Notes: generated from the letters alone by a model not told the origin. A stretch of DNA of 64,000 nt from Streptomonospora wellingtoniae (GCF_031845375.1 NZ_JAVREK010000027.1:1-64000), one strand, 5' to 3'. Positions 1-8,107 are shown, counted from the first letter of the stretch. Numbers and translations: made by a program.

Positions 1-109
1 CAGGGGTGGGCAGCAGCAGTTCGCCGAAGGGCGTGGTCTCGGGCGCGTCGCCGAAGGCCACCACCTGGCGCCCACGACACCCGCCGCACGGGAGTGCCGG
101 GCTCGCCAC
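1..109 (-). CDS. Possible partial ORF running off the left edge
   Basis: A reading frame on the minus strand opens at a GTG (bases 109-107) and has no stop before the window edge. From codon 14 it encodes RQVVAFGDAPETTPFGELLLP, which is exactly the protein segment encoded by the adenylation-like gene at 587-651. There is no ribosome binding site before the GTG, so this may be only the coding-derived half of an inverted repeat and not a gene. It matters because both inverted-repeat arms are open in the same frame. What lies to the left decides whether it is real. Confidence 0.25.
   Translation of the reverse strand, partial: MASPALPCGGCRGRQVVAFGDAPETTPFGELLLPTP
7..71. repeat. 65-bp perfect inverted repeat, left arm
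   Basis: Bases 7-71 are the exact reverse complement of bases 587-651, with no mismatch over 65 bp. Similarity fades on both sides (5 of 7 bases at the outer edge). The arms flank a 515-bp segment holding the start codon, ribosome binding site and first 142 codons of the adenylation-like gene. Confidence 0.95.
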
Positions 110-136
110 GTGGAGGGGGCGTGACGAGCCCGGCAC
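94..136. terminator. Hairpin upstream of the adenylation-like gene
   Basis: GTGCCGGGCTCG (94-105) pairs perfectly with CGAGCCCGGCAC (125-136) around a 19-base loop. There is no T-tract. It sits 25 bp before the start codon at 162, so it could end transcription entering from the left or be a structured leader. Confidence 0.4.
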
Positions 137-161
137 GCGATCGCGGCTAGATGGGGGACCG

Positions 162-1013
162 ATGAGGGCCGACGGATCCGACGACGACCGACCGCCCTTC
201 CTCGGCGGCGCCGCCCCGGTGGGGTCGCTGACCGGCGGGCTGCTCGCGCGACTGCGCTGCACCGAGGCCCGGCCGCTGGTGTCCGACTCCGGCGGGACCG
301 CGGTCCGGGGCGCGGACTTCGCCGCCACCGTCGAACAGGCCGCCGCCGGGCTGGGCAGGCGGGGGATGTGCCCCGACGACATCGTCGGCGTGCTGGCGCC
401 GGTGTGCCCGGAGCGGCTCACCGCCGTCTACACCGTCATGGCGATGGGCGGGCTGGCCCTGCCGCTGGACCTCGACTCCGACCTGGAGACGATCACGGAG
501 ATCCTCACCGCCGTGGACGCCCGGATGATCCTGGTGACGGCGCCGCTGGCGGGGATCGCCCGCGAGCTGGCCGACCACTCCCGTGTGCGCCAGGTGGTGG
601 CCTTCGGCGACGCGCCCGAGACCACGCCCTTCGGCGAACTGCTGCTGCCCAGCCCGGACGGCAGCGGTTACGACCCCGCGCGCGGGCTCTTCGACAACGG
701 GATCCTGGACTGCTCCGAGGGGGAGTCCGGAATCGAGAGCACCTTGCACGGCCACCGCGAGCTGCTGGGGCGCTTCCACGAGGTCAGCGCCGAACTCGCG
801 CTCACCTGCACTGACACTGTCGTGCTGGACGCCGCCTGCGACGAGTCCGAGCGCGCCGTGCTGGGCGCTGCCGCGCTCTGGGCCGGCGCCTCCGTGGTCG
901 TCGCGCCCGTACGCGACCAGCGCGAGGCCGCCGCCGTCGCCGAGGCGCACGGCGCCACGGTGCGCTGCTCTCCCTCGCCGCAGCGGATCGCCGCCACGCA
1001 CCCCGCCGGCTGA
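162..1013 (+). CDS. Truncated adenylation (ANL superfamily)-like protein
   Basis: 283 residues. Residues 20-130 resemble the N-terminal subdomain of AMP-binding enzymes (CoA ligases, NRPS adenylation domains), including the GVLAPVCPERLTAVYTVMA and GGLALPLDLD segments. The region where the phosphate-binding SGTTG-x-PKG loop should be reads SEGESGIESTLHGHRELL, so the ATP loop is degenerate. The protein ends shortly afterwards, while full-length family members have about 500 residues. The ATG at 162 follows a GGGGG ribosome binding site; the frame is open further upstream, but without support. One arm of a 65-bp inverted repeat lies inside it. Catalysis is unlikely in this form. It may be a remnant, a regulatory pseudo-domain, or half of an invertible gene. 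Confidence 0.55.
   Translation: MRADGSDDDRPPFLGGAAPVGSLTGGLLARLRCTEARPLVSDSGGTAVRGADFAATVEQAAAGLGRRGMCPDDIVGVLAPVCPERLTAVYTVMAMGGLALPLDLDSDLETITEILTAVDARMILVTAPLAGIARELADHSRVRQVVAFGDAPETTPFGELLLPSPDGSGYDPARGLFDNGILDCSEGESGIESTLHGHRELLGRFHEVSAELALTCTDTVVLDAACDESERAVLGAAALWAGASVVVAPVRDQREAAAVAEAHGATVRCSPSPQRIAATHPAG
587..651. repeat. 65-bp perfect inverted repeat, right arm
   Basis: Partner of bases 7-71. This arm lies inside the adenylation-like gene, so recombination between the arms would invert the 5' half of that gene relative to its 3' half. Confidence 0.95.
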
Positions 1014-1076
1014 ACCCCCGCCGCGCGTCCGCACGGCCCGGCGCCCGCGGGGGCCGACCCGCCCCGCGGCACCCCG

Positions 1077-2027
1077 CTAAGAACCGGGACCGTACAGGGC
1101 GGCGCGAAGCGCGTCGAAGGCGGGCTGCGCGGCGGCGCGGGCCGCGGGCACCGCGTGCATGAAGCGCAGAAAGCTGTGCACGAGCCCCGGGCTGTCCTGC
1201 CACCGGGCGTCCACGCCGGCCTCGCGGAGCAGCTCCGCGTAGGCGGCGCCGTCCTCGCGCAGCGGATCGAGTTCGGCGGTGAGCACGAACGTCGGGGGCT
1301 GGGTCGCCGGGTGGGGCGCCTTGGCCGGGGGGAAGTAGGCGGGCAGCCGCTCGGCCGGGTAACCGCCGAGGAAGCTGCTCATGTACCAGTCCATGTTCTC
1401 GGGCCGCAGGCCCGCCGAGCCCGGCTCCGCATCGCGGCCGGTACCGCCGCTGCCGGCACCGGTGGCGGGGTAGATCAGCAGCTGGAAGGCGGGCGGGGGA
1501 TCGCCGCGCTCGGCGGACATGAAGGCGACCTGGGTGGCGAGGAAGCCGCCGGCGCTGTCGCCGGCGACGGCCACGCGGCCAGGGTCGGCGCCCAGCGCCG
1601 CCGCCTCGGCCAGGACCCAGCGGTAGACCGCGTAGGCGTCGTCGACGGCCGCCGGATAGGTGTGCTCGGGGGCGAGGCGGTAGTCGGCGGCGACCACGAC
1701 GGTGCGGGCCTGCTCGGCCAATAGCCGGACGGCGTTGTCGTGGGTCTCCAGCCCGCCGACGACGAAACCGCCGCCGTGCAGGTAGAGCGTCAGAGGCAGG
1801 TCCCGCTCGCCGGTGGGCCGGTAGAGGCGGGCGCCGATACCGGGCGCGCCTTCGGGGCCGGGGACCACCAGGTCACGGATCTCGGCGGGCTCGGCGAGCC
1901 GGGGGGCGGCCAGGCTCTCGGCCCGTTCGCGGGCGCGTTCCGCGGCGAGGTCGAGGGATTCGTCCCAGACCACGCGGGGCTGTGCTGCCAGGTAGTCCGC
2001 CAGTGCGGGATCGAGCCGGGTGGTCAC
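1077..2027 (-). CDS. Alpha/beta hydrolase, hormone-sensitive-lipase family esterase
   Basis: 316 residues, probably cytoplasmic because no signal peptide is visible. HGGG at residues 84-87 forms the oxyanion hole, GDSAGG at 156-161 holds the nucleophile Ser158, and DPLREDG and LVHSF near the C-terminus supply the Asp and His of the triad. This is the HSL (family IV) esterase pattern, acting on short acyl or aryl esters or lactones; the substrate cannot be read from sequence. The start is GTG with GAGGAG 9 bases upstream. It is transcribed towards the adenylation-like gene, so the two converge. Confidence 0.85.
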   Translation of the reverse strand: MTTRLDPALADYLAAQPRVVWDESLDLAAERARERAESLAAPRLAEPAEIRDLVVPGPEGAPGIGARLYRPTGERDLPLTLYLHGGGFVVGGLETHDNAVRLLAEQARTVVVAADYRLAPEHTYPAAVDDAYAVYRWVLAEAAALGADPGRVAVAGDSAGGFLATQVAFMSAERGDPPPAFQLLIYPATGAGSGGTGRDAEPGSAGLRPENMDWYMSSFLGGYPAERLPAYFPPAKAPHPATQPPTFVLTAELDPLREDGAAYAELLREAGVDARWQDSPGLVHSFLRFMHAVPAARAAAQPAFDALRAALYGPGS

Positions 2028-2126
2028 GGCGGCGAGCGCTCCTCTCGTCGGTTTCGTTCGGGCACCGAGCCGGGGGGGACCCGGCGGCCGGAACCGCCTG
2101 CCGACTCGCCCGCCTGCGCGGACCGC

Positions 2127-2693
2127 TCAGCGCTCGGCGCGGGGCTCGATGTCGATCTCGAACCACGCCACGTGGGTGGTGTCGGTCCAGTACTCCCCGC
2201 TGCGGGTTGTGCAGCTCTCGATGATGAGCTTGCCGCGCCCGTAGTCGTCGTTGTCGGTGCGGGACGAGTCGGCGGAGTCGGCGGGCTGGGCCTTCTCTCC
2301 CTGATCGGCGACCGCGACGCGCACGCGGTCGCGCTCTGAGCGGATGAACAGGGTCATGACGCCGCCGGTCTGGCCGGAGCGGGAATGCAGCAGTGCGTTG
2401 GTGGCGAGCTCGCTGGAAGCCAGCTCGGCGTCGTCGAGTACGGACTCCGGCGGCTTGGCCCTCTGCAGGAACTCGCGCACGCGGGCGCGGATCGAGCGCA
2501 CGGCGGTGAGGTTGCCGACGCAGCTCCAGACGGTGTGGTCGGTCGCAGTTCGGGAGTGCTCGCCGGACTCCAGCGCCTCGGCCTCGATCGCAGCGGAGGA
2601 GTCCGCGCCGCGCTCCCGGCGGGTGCCGGAGCAGGCGTCGGAGGCGGCTGCGTCGGCAGCGGCGTGTTCCCGGAGTCGCTGCGAATCGCTCAT
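2127..2693 (-). CDS. SpoIIAB/RsbW-type ATP-binding regulatory protein
   Basis: 188 residues. The C-terminal two thirds is a GHKL-type ATPase fold: N-box ELATNALLHS, G1 box VADQG and G2 box YGRGKLIIES. The N-terminal 60 residues are polar and poorly conserved. Streptomycete relatives are abundant and act as anti-sigma or anti-anti-sigma switch kinases, but no sigma factor or antagonist is adjacent, so the partner is unknown. I chose the ATG at 2693 because GGGAG lies at a good distance; in-frame ATG and GTG codons at 2711-2717 are alternatives. Confidence 0.75.
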   Translation of the reverse strand: MSDSQRLREHAAADAAASDACSGTRRERGADSSAAIEAEALESGEHSRTATDHTVWSCVGNLTAVRSIRARVREFLQRAKPPESVLDDAELASSELATNALLHSRSGQTGGVMTLFIRSERDRVRVAVADQGEKAQPADSADSSRTDNDDYGRGKLIIESCTTRSGEYWTDTTHVAWFEIDIEPRAER

Positions 2694-2711
2694 TCCCGTC
2701 TCACTCCCCAT

Positions 2712-3048
2712 CACCACCGGGCGACAGCCGACGGCCTCACCTTAGACAACGCCACACCTCCACCAGGACAGCACATCCGGCCGCGATCACTCCCGCATAC
2801 CCCGCAGAACACGGTTCCGTGTCGGTGGCGATTCACTCCGGGGCACGGCCGACGGAACCAGAGAAAACCCTTTGACCTGCGCATTCATGATACGTGCCGC
2901 AGCGGGCCGCCAGGACACGATCGGGTGAATTACCTGACAGGCGGCAGTTCAGCAACGATAATCGTTTCCATTACCGTGGACTCCGCCAAGAGCGGAGCCC
3001 TGCTCGAAAGCGTCCGCAATACCGGACACGACCAGGAGGAGGCCACCT
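2712..3048. other. Gene-free interval before the CooC-like gene
   Basis: About 335 bp between the divergent kinase-like gene and the CooC-like gene, less GC-rich than the genes. It contains a dyad operator (2954-2966) and a strong AGGAGG ribosome binding site at 3034-3039. A TTGACC at 2872 has no convincing -10 at the right distance, so I call no promoter. No small gene or RNA was recognised. Confidence 0.6.
2954..2966. promoter_or_regulatory. Candidate Fur-family (Zur/Nur-like) operator
   Basis: AACGATAATCGTT is a perfect 13-bp dyad 83 bp before the CooC-like start codon. Read on the minus strand with flanks it is AATGGAAACGATTATCG, similar in shape to actinobacterial Zur boxes. Its CGATAATCG core is the reverse complement of the core of the dyad before the ABC transporter (4327-4335). 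Assignment to a metalloregulator is inference. Confidence 0.5.
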
Positions 3049-4017
3049 GTGAAAATCGCGTTCGCCGGCAAGGGCGGCAGCGGAAAGACGACGCTGTCGG
3101 CCCTGTTCACCCGCTACCTGGCCGCAGCCGGCGCGGCGGTCGTCGCGGTCGACGCCGACATCAACCAGAACCTGGGCGCCGCACTGGGGGCGCCGGCCGA
3201 CGACCTGGCGCGGATCCCGCCGCTCGGGTCGCACCTGGACGAGATCAAAGTGCTCCTGCGCGGCGACAACCCTCGGATCGCGTCGGCCGAGGCCATGGTC
3301 AAGACCACGCCTCCCGGGCGCGGCTCGCGGCTGCTGGACATGTCGTCGCGGAATCCGCTGCACAGCCGCTTCGGCCTGCCCGCATCCGGCGCGACGCTGA
3401 TGGTGACCGGGCCGTTCAGCGAGGACGACCTGGGGGTGGCCTGCTACCACTCCAAGGTCGGCGCCGCCGAGATGTACCTCAACCACCTGGTCGACGGCCC
3501 CGGCGAGTACGCCGTCGTGGACATGACCGCCGGCGCCGACTCCTTCGCCTCGGGATTGTTCACCCGCTTCGACGTCACCTTCCTGGTGGCCGAGCCGACG
3601 CTGCGCGGTGTGGGGGTCTACCGCCAGTACGCCGAGTACGCCCGCGACCACGGCGTCGAGATCCGTGTGATCGGCAACAAGGTCCAGGACGACTCCGACG
3701 TGGAGTTCCTGCGCGAGCACGTGGGGACAGCGCTGGCGGCGACCTTCGGCCACTCGCCGTTCGTGCGCGCCATGGAGAAGGGCCGCCAGCCCGACCTGTC
3801 GGAACTGGAAGAGGAGAACGTCAAGACGCTGGGGTGGATGCGCGACAGCGTCGACGCGGCGGAGAAGGACTGGGCGCGCTTCACCCGGCAGAGCGCCGAG
3901 TTCCACGTACGCAACGCGCGCAGGTGGGCCGACGCCGCGACCGGCGCGGACCTGGAGTCCCAGATCGACCCGGACTTCGTGATGGGCCCCGAGGCGCTGG
4001 AGGCGCAGCGGGCCTGA
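3049..4017 (+). CDS. CooC-type P-loop ATPase (metal-centre maturation family)
   Basis: 322 residues of the MinD/Mrp/CooC class. Deviant Walker A GKGGSGKT at residues 7-14 starts the protein, VDADINQ at 34-40 is the switch region, and VVDMTAGADSF near 156 is Walker B-like. Characterised CooC inserts nickel into CO dehydrogenase and holds metal with a Cys-x-Cys pair. At what looks like the equivalent place this protein has Cys132-Tyr133-His134. No CO dehydrogenase is nearby. The GTG start has AGGAGG about 9 bases upstream. It lies directly before a nickel/peptide-class ABC transporter and shares a dyad operator core with it, which supports a role in metal homeostasis. Actinobacterial homologues are mostly uncharacterised. 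Confidence 0.75.
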   Translation: MKIAFAGKGGSGKTTLSALFTRYLAAAGAAVVAVDADINQNLGAALGAPADDLARIPPLGSHLDEIKVLLRGDNPRIASAEAMVKTTPPGRGSRLLDMSSRNPLHSRFGLPASGATLMVTGPFSEDDLGVACYHSKVGAAEMYLNHLVDGPGEYAVVDMTAGADSFASGLFTRFDVTFLVAEPTLRGVGVYRQYAEYARDHGVEIRVIGNKVQDDSDVEFLREHVGTALAATFGHSPFVRAMEKGRQPDLSELEEENVKTLGWMRDSVDAAEKDWARFTRQSAEFHVRNARRWADAATGADLESQIDPDFVMGPEALEAQRA

Positions 4018-4063
4018 GCGGCCCCGATACCCGGCGGTCGGCTCCGGCCGCCGGCCGGAGCCG

Positions 4064-4101
4064 CGGGGGCGCCCTTCGCACCGGGGCGAAGGGCGCCCCC
4101 G
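4064..4101 (+). terminator. Terminator after the CooC-like gene
   Basis: CGGGGGCGCCCTTCG pairs perfectly with CGAAGGGCGCCCCCG around an 8-base loop, 47 bp after the stop. It has no T-run, as is common in high-GC actinomycetes. It separates the CooC-like transcript from the transporter operon. Confidence 0.75.
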
Positions 4102-4323
4102 CCGCCGGGGACCCGCGCCGCTGCGGTCCTGAGGCGACTGGCCGGGCGACCGAACGTCCGCACTGCTCCAATCAATCCGACAAATCACGCATTTCGGTCA
4201 TCAAACAACAAGACTTGACTTCCCGTGTGTATCGATTGCATCACGAAACCGAGCACGGAACTGACATTTTCCACCCCGCGAACGACGCTCGACCCGCCTG
4301 CGGTTCGGTACGCGCGGTGGGTG

Positions 4324-4338
4324 TTGCGATTATCGCAA
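4324..4338. promoter_or_regulatory. Candidate Nur-like operator before the transporter operon
   Basis: TTGCGATTATCGCAA is a perfect 15-bp dyad of the form TTGCG-N5-CGCAA, 224 bp before the first transporter gene, in A+T-rich DNA. The half-site layout resembles the nickel-responsive Nur box of Streptomyces (TTGCA-N5-TGCAA-like). Its CGATTATCG core matches, on the opposite strand, the dyad before the CooC-like gene. Confidence 0.5.
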
Positions 4339-4561
4339 ATTCGCAGGTGGGAAGCGAAATTGTGACGTTGGGTGATCAAACTGCAATAGCGGTGGCAGGG
4401 ACTCTCGAATCACGGTAAGTGACCGATTGAACACGGGTTGACGTGCGTGTTTCCGGTGACAACCATCGAACGGTCGGCGTGCTCCCCCCTTCTGCGCCGG
4501 CCGGCGCGACCGCTGCAACCGACTCTCTCCCCGCGGGGGGCCTGGTCGGCGGACCGGCGCC

Positions 4562-6169
4562 GTGTCCGATCCCCAACCGAATCGAGGTCCCGTGCCGCCC
4601 TCTGTCGACAGCGATCATCCGGGAACCGAGGCTCCTCCCACCCGCCGAAACGTTCTGAAGGCCGGCGCCGCCGGTGCCGTCGTCGTCCCCGCCCTCGCGG
4701 CGTGCGGCGGTGGCGGTTCCAGCGAGGCCGGCAGCAAGCGGCTGCGCGTGGGCGTGGCCGGCGGATCGGCACAGGACACCCTGGACGCGCACACGCCGAC
4801 CGACAACACCGACATCGCCCGCTGCCACAACCTCTACGCCAGCCTGTGCTACTTCGAGACCGACTACTCGATCCAGATGGCGCTTGCGGAGTCGGTCGAG
4901 CCCAACGACGACGCCACCGTCTGGACGGTGACCCTGAAGAAGGGCCTCACCTTCCACGACGGCTCGCCGATCAACGCCGACTCGGTGATCTTCACGATGC
5001 GGAGGCTCACCGACCCCGATGCGCTGGCCGTCAACAGCGAGCAGCTGTCGACCCTGAAGCGCGACGACCTCAAGCGGGTCGACGAACACACCGTGGAGCT
5101 CCCGTTCAGCGAGCCCTACGTCATGCTGCTGGACCTGCTGGCCGAGTACTCCATGGGGCTCGTGCCCGAGGGGTACGACCCCGAGAAGCCCGTCGGCGCG
5201 GGGCCGTTCAAGTTCGCCGAGTTCACGCCCGGCCAGCGCAGCCTCTTCACCAAGTTCGACGGCTTCTGGAAGGGCGCACCCCAGCTGGAGGAACTGGAGA
5301 TCGTCAACTTCCCCGACGAGACCGCGCGCGTCAACGCGCTCCTCGGCGGCCAGGTCGACGCGATCAGCCAGCTTCCGCCCAGCCAGATCGAAGTCGTGCG
5401 GGCCAACCCCAACATCCGGACCCTGGAGTCCGAGACCGGCATGTGGGTTCCGTTCACCATGCGCGTGGACAAGGCCCCCTTCGACGACGTCCGCGTGCGC
5501 CAGGCCTTCCGGCTGATCGTCGACCGCCAGCAGATGGTCGACCAGGCCCTGGCCGGGTACGGCAGCGTCGCCAACGACCTCTACGGGCGCTTCGACCCCG
5601 CCTACGACGAGGAGAAGCTGCCCGACCAGCGCGAGCAGGACATCGCCGAGGCCAAGCGGCTGCTGGAGGAGGCCGGCCACGGCGACGGCCTGGAAGTGAC
5701 GCTGGTCACCGGCCCCATCAGCACCGGAGCCGAGGCCGCCGCGCAGGTGTTCAAGGAGCAGGCGAGCAAGGCGGGCGTGACCGTCCAGCTCAACCAGACC
5801 AACTCCACGGAGTACTACGGCGACAACTACCTCAAGTGGACCTTCGCCCAGGACTTCTGGAGCACCCGGAACTACCTCTCCCAGGCGGCGCAGGGGTCGA
5901 TGCCCAATGCGGCGTTCAACGAGACCCACTGGGACGACGAGGAGTGGCTGGGGGTGGTCCGCGAGGCCCGCGCCACCGTCGACGACGACGAGCGCAACAG
6001 GCTGATCCGCAAGGCGATGGAGATCGAGCACGAGCGCGGCGGCTACATCATCTGGGGCTTCGTCAACATCCTCGACGGCTTCCACCGCAAAGTGAAGGGC
6101 CTGGAGCCCTCGGCCACCGGCCACCCGCTCACTTCCTACGGCTTCTACCGCGTCCGTATCGAGGAGTGA
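4562..6169 (+). CDS. ABC transporter substrate-binding lipoprotein, peptide/nickel family (SBP_bac_5)
   Basis: 535 residues. A twin-arginine motif (RRNVLKAG, residues 28-35) leads a hydrophobic stretch ending in lipobox LAAC, so it should be Tat-exported and lipid-anchored outside the membrane. The body has the family-5 pattern: WTVTLKKGLTFHDGSP, PVGAGPFKF, and a C-terminal ADP-like lobe from about residue 300. The family binds oligopeptides, nickel or nickelophores; the ligand cannot be read here. It starts with GTG and has only a weak ribosome binding site; a GTG ten codons later (VPPSVDSD) is a fair alternative. It heads a four-gene operon with two permeases and a fused ATPase. Confidence 0.88.
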   Translation: MSDPQPNRGPVPPSVDSDHPGTEAPPTRRNVLKAGAAGAVVVPALAACGGGGSSEAGSKRLRVGVAGGSAQDTLDAHTPTDNTDIARCHNLYASLCYFETDYSIQMALAESVEPNDDATVWTVTLKKGLTFHDGSPINADSVIFTMRRLTDPDALAVNSEQLSTLKRDDLKRVDEHTVELPFSEPYVMLLDLLAEYSMGLVPEGYDPEKPVGAGPFKFAEFTPGQRSLFTKFDGFWKGAPQLEELEIVNFPDETARVNALLGGQVDAISQLPPSQIEVVRANPNIRTLESETGMWVPFTMRVDKAPFDDVRVRQAFRLIVDRQQMVDQALAGYGSVANDLYGRFDPAYDEEKLPDQREQDIAEAKRLLEEAGHGDGLEVTLVTGPISTGAEAAAQVFKEQASKAGVTVQLNQTNSTEYYGDNYLKWTFAQDFWSTRNYLSQAAQGSMPNAAFNETHWDDEEWLGVVREARATVDDDERNRLIRKAMEIEHERGGYIIWGFVNILDGFHRKVKGLEPSATGHPLTSYGFYRVRIEE

Positions 6170-6257
6170 CGGCGCCCGCGCCGCTCCCCGCGGCGCGGCG
6201 CCCGTGCCGTGCCGCCTCCGATCCCCGCTGACCGATGTCTCGCAAAGGTCGTCACAC

Positions 6258-7208
6258 ATGTCACGTCTGATCCTGTACCGCCTGGGCTACGGGCTGCTGA
6301 CACTCTTCGTGGTGTCGCTGGTCGTCTTCTTGGCGACCCAGGCCCTGCCCGGCGACGCCGCCCGCGCCATCCTGGGCCGCGACGCCACCGCCGAGCGCGT
6401 CGCCGTCCTGCGCGACCAGCTCAACCTCAACGACCCGCTCGCCCTGCAGTACGGCAAGTGGGTCGCCGGGGTGTTCACTCTCGACCTCGGCGACTCCTTC
6501 GCCAACGCCCGCCCGGTCGCCGAGTACCTGGGGCCGCGGGTGGCCGGCAGCCTGACGCTGCTGGGGCTGTCCGCCCTGCTCGCCACACCGATCGCGCTGC
6601 TGCTCGGCGCGCTCAGCGCCATCCGCCGCGACCGCGCCGCCGACCACGCGACCTCGATGGTCTCACTGGTGCTGGCCTCGCTTCCGGAGTTCGCGGTCGG
6701 CATTCTGCTGATCCTGGCGTTGTCGACCGGTTGGCTGCACCTGCTCCCACCCGTGTTCGCGGGCACCGCGAGCGCGGTCCTCGCCGATCCGGTGCAGCTC
6801 ATCCTGCCCGTACTGACCCTGGCGATCGCGGTGAGCCCTCCCATCGTCCGGATGATGCGGGCCTCGATGATCGAGGTCTTGGAGAGCGAGTACGTCCAGC
6901 AGGCCCGGCTGAAGGGCCTCTCCGAGCGGGTGGTCATCTGGCGCCACGCCGCTCCCAACGCCATCGGCCCCGTCGCCCAGGTGATCGCCGTCCAGCTCGG
7001 CTGGCTCGCCGGCGGTGTGGTGGCGGTGGAGTTCCTGTTCGCGTTCCCCGGCATCGGCCTGGCGCTCATGGACGCCATCTCCACCCGCGACATCCCGGTC
7101 ATCCAGGCGATCACGCTGCTGATCGCCGCGGTATACATCGTGGTCAACCTGCTGGCCGACGTCGTGGGTCTGGCAGCCAACCCGAAGGTGAGGGTGTCCG
7201 CCCGATGA
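6258..7208 (+). CDS. ABC transporter permease, DppB/NikB type
   Basis: 316 residues. It begins RLILYRLGYGLLTLF, the usual first membrane helix of OppB/DppB/NikB subunits. It has about six transmembrane segments and the cytoplasmic EAA loop (YVQQARLKGLSERVVIWRHA) that docks on the ATPase. The ATG at 6258 fits the family N-terminus and follows AAAGG. Its stop overlaps the next start in ATGA, so the permeases are translationally coupled. It forms the membrane channel with the product of 7205-8107. Confidence 0.88.
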   Translation: MSRLILYRLGYGLLTLFVVSLVVFLATQALPGDAARAILGRDATAERVAVLRDQLNLNDPLALQYGKWVAGVFTLDLGDSFANARPVAEYLGPRVAGSLTLLGLSALLATPIALLLGALSAIRRDRAADHATSMVSLVLASLPEFAVGILLILALSTGWLHLLPPVFAGTASAVLADPVQLILPVLTLAIAVSPPIVRMMRASMIEVLESEYVQQARLKGLSERVVIWRHAAPNAIGPVAQVIAVQLGWLAGGVVAVEFLFAFPGIGLALMDAISTRDIPVIQAITLLIAAVYIVVNLLADVVGLAANPKVRVSAR

Positions 7209-8107
7209 GTACAGCAACCGCTCCCGCACCCGAGGCCGCGGCGGCCGCACCCGGCTCCCCGCAGCGACGTGAAGGGCTGTTCCGCGCTGCGTGGCGGCAC
7301 GGGCGCACCAAGGTCGGAGTGACCCTTGTCGGCGTGATCGTGCTGATAGCCGTCATCGGGCCGTTCGTCAGCCCGTACTCCCCCACCGAGCTCGTGGGCA
7401 TCCCCAACCGGGCCTCCGTGGACGGCACCGTCTTCGGCACCGACGGCATCGGCCGCGACGTGCTCAGCCGGTTCCTGCACGGCGGGTACACGCTGATCTC
7501 CATCGCGGTCTCCGCCGCACTGGGCGGCGTCCTGCTGGGCACCGTGCTCGGCGTCATCGCCGGCTACCAGCGCGGATGGCTGGACGAGGCCATCATGCGC
7601 GTCAACGACATGGCGCTGGCGTTCCCGCAGCTGGTCCTCGCCCTGCTCGTCATGTCGATCATCGGCCCGCAGGTGTGGCTGATCGTCGCCCTGATCGGCG
7701 TCTCCCACGCCTGCCGGGTGGCGCGCGTGGCCCGTGAAGCGACGCTGAAGGTGGTCGAGCAGGACTTCGTCAAGTCCGCCGAGGCAATCGGCCTGCCCCG
7801 CTGGCGCATCATGACCGCCGAGATCCTGCCCAACATCACCAGCCCGCTGCTGGTCGAGCTGGGTCTGCGGATCACCTACTCGGTCGGCCTGATCGCCACG
7901 CTGAGCTTCCTCGGCATGGGCCTCCAGCCGCCCACGGCCGACTGGGGACTGATGATCAACGAGAACCGGATCGCGGTCACCGTGCAGCCCTGGTCCGTGG
8001 TCCTGCCCGTCGCAGCGGTGGCGCTGCTGACCATCGGGGCCAACCTCATAACCGACGGACTCTCGCGAGCGTCGATCGGTATCGATCGCGGGGTGGAGAA
8101 GCAATGA
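7205..8107 (+). CDS. ABC transporter permease, DppC/NikC type
   Basis: 300 residues. A 35-residue cytoplasmic leader precedes the first helix (GVTLVGVIVLIAVIGPFV), then come the OppC_N-type segment, GTDGIGRDVLSR and the EAA loop DFVKSAEAIGLPRWRIM. This is the classic second permease of peptide/nickel importers. It overlaps the preceding permease (ATGA at 7205) and the following ATPase gene (ATGA at 8104), so the membrane and ATPase subunits are made as one tightly coupled set. Confidence 0.88.
   Translation: MSTATAPAPEAAAAAPGSPQRREGLFRAAWRHGRTKVGVTLVGVIVLIAVIGPFVSPYSPTELVGIPNRASVDGTVFGTDGIGRDVLSRFLHGGYTLISIAVSAALGGVLLGTVLGVIAGYQRGWLDEAIMRVNDMALAFPQLVLALLVMSIIGPQVWLIVALIGVSHACRVARVAREATLKVVEQDFVKSAEAIGLPRWRIMTAEILPNITSPLLVELGLRITYSVGLIATLSFLGMGLQPPTADWGLMINENRIAVTVQPWSVVLPVAAVALLTIGANLITDGLSRASIGIDRGVEKQ

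Larger units (their letters stand above)
4018..4561. other. Gene-free interval before the ABC transporter operon
   Basis: 544 bp. The first 90 bases hold the terminator of the CooC-like gene. Bases 4160-4440 are unusually A+T-rich for this genome and hold the 15-bp dyad at 4324-4338. A TTGACG at 4437 lacks a good -10 box. No gene or structured RNA was recognised. Confidence 0.6.

Noticed and set aside
6209..7204. Plus-strand frame fused to the second permease
   Set aside because: It is the +1 shadow of the first permease; the second permease starts at ATG 7205 with the usual ATGA overlap.
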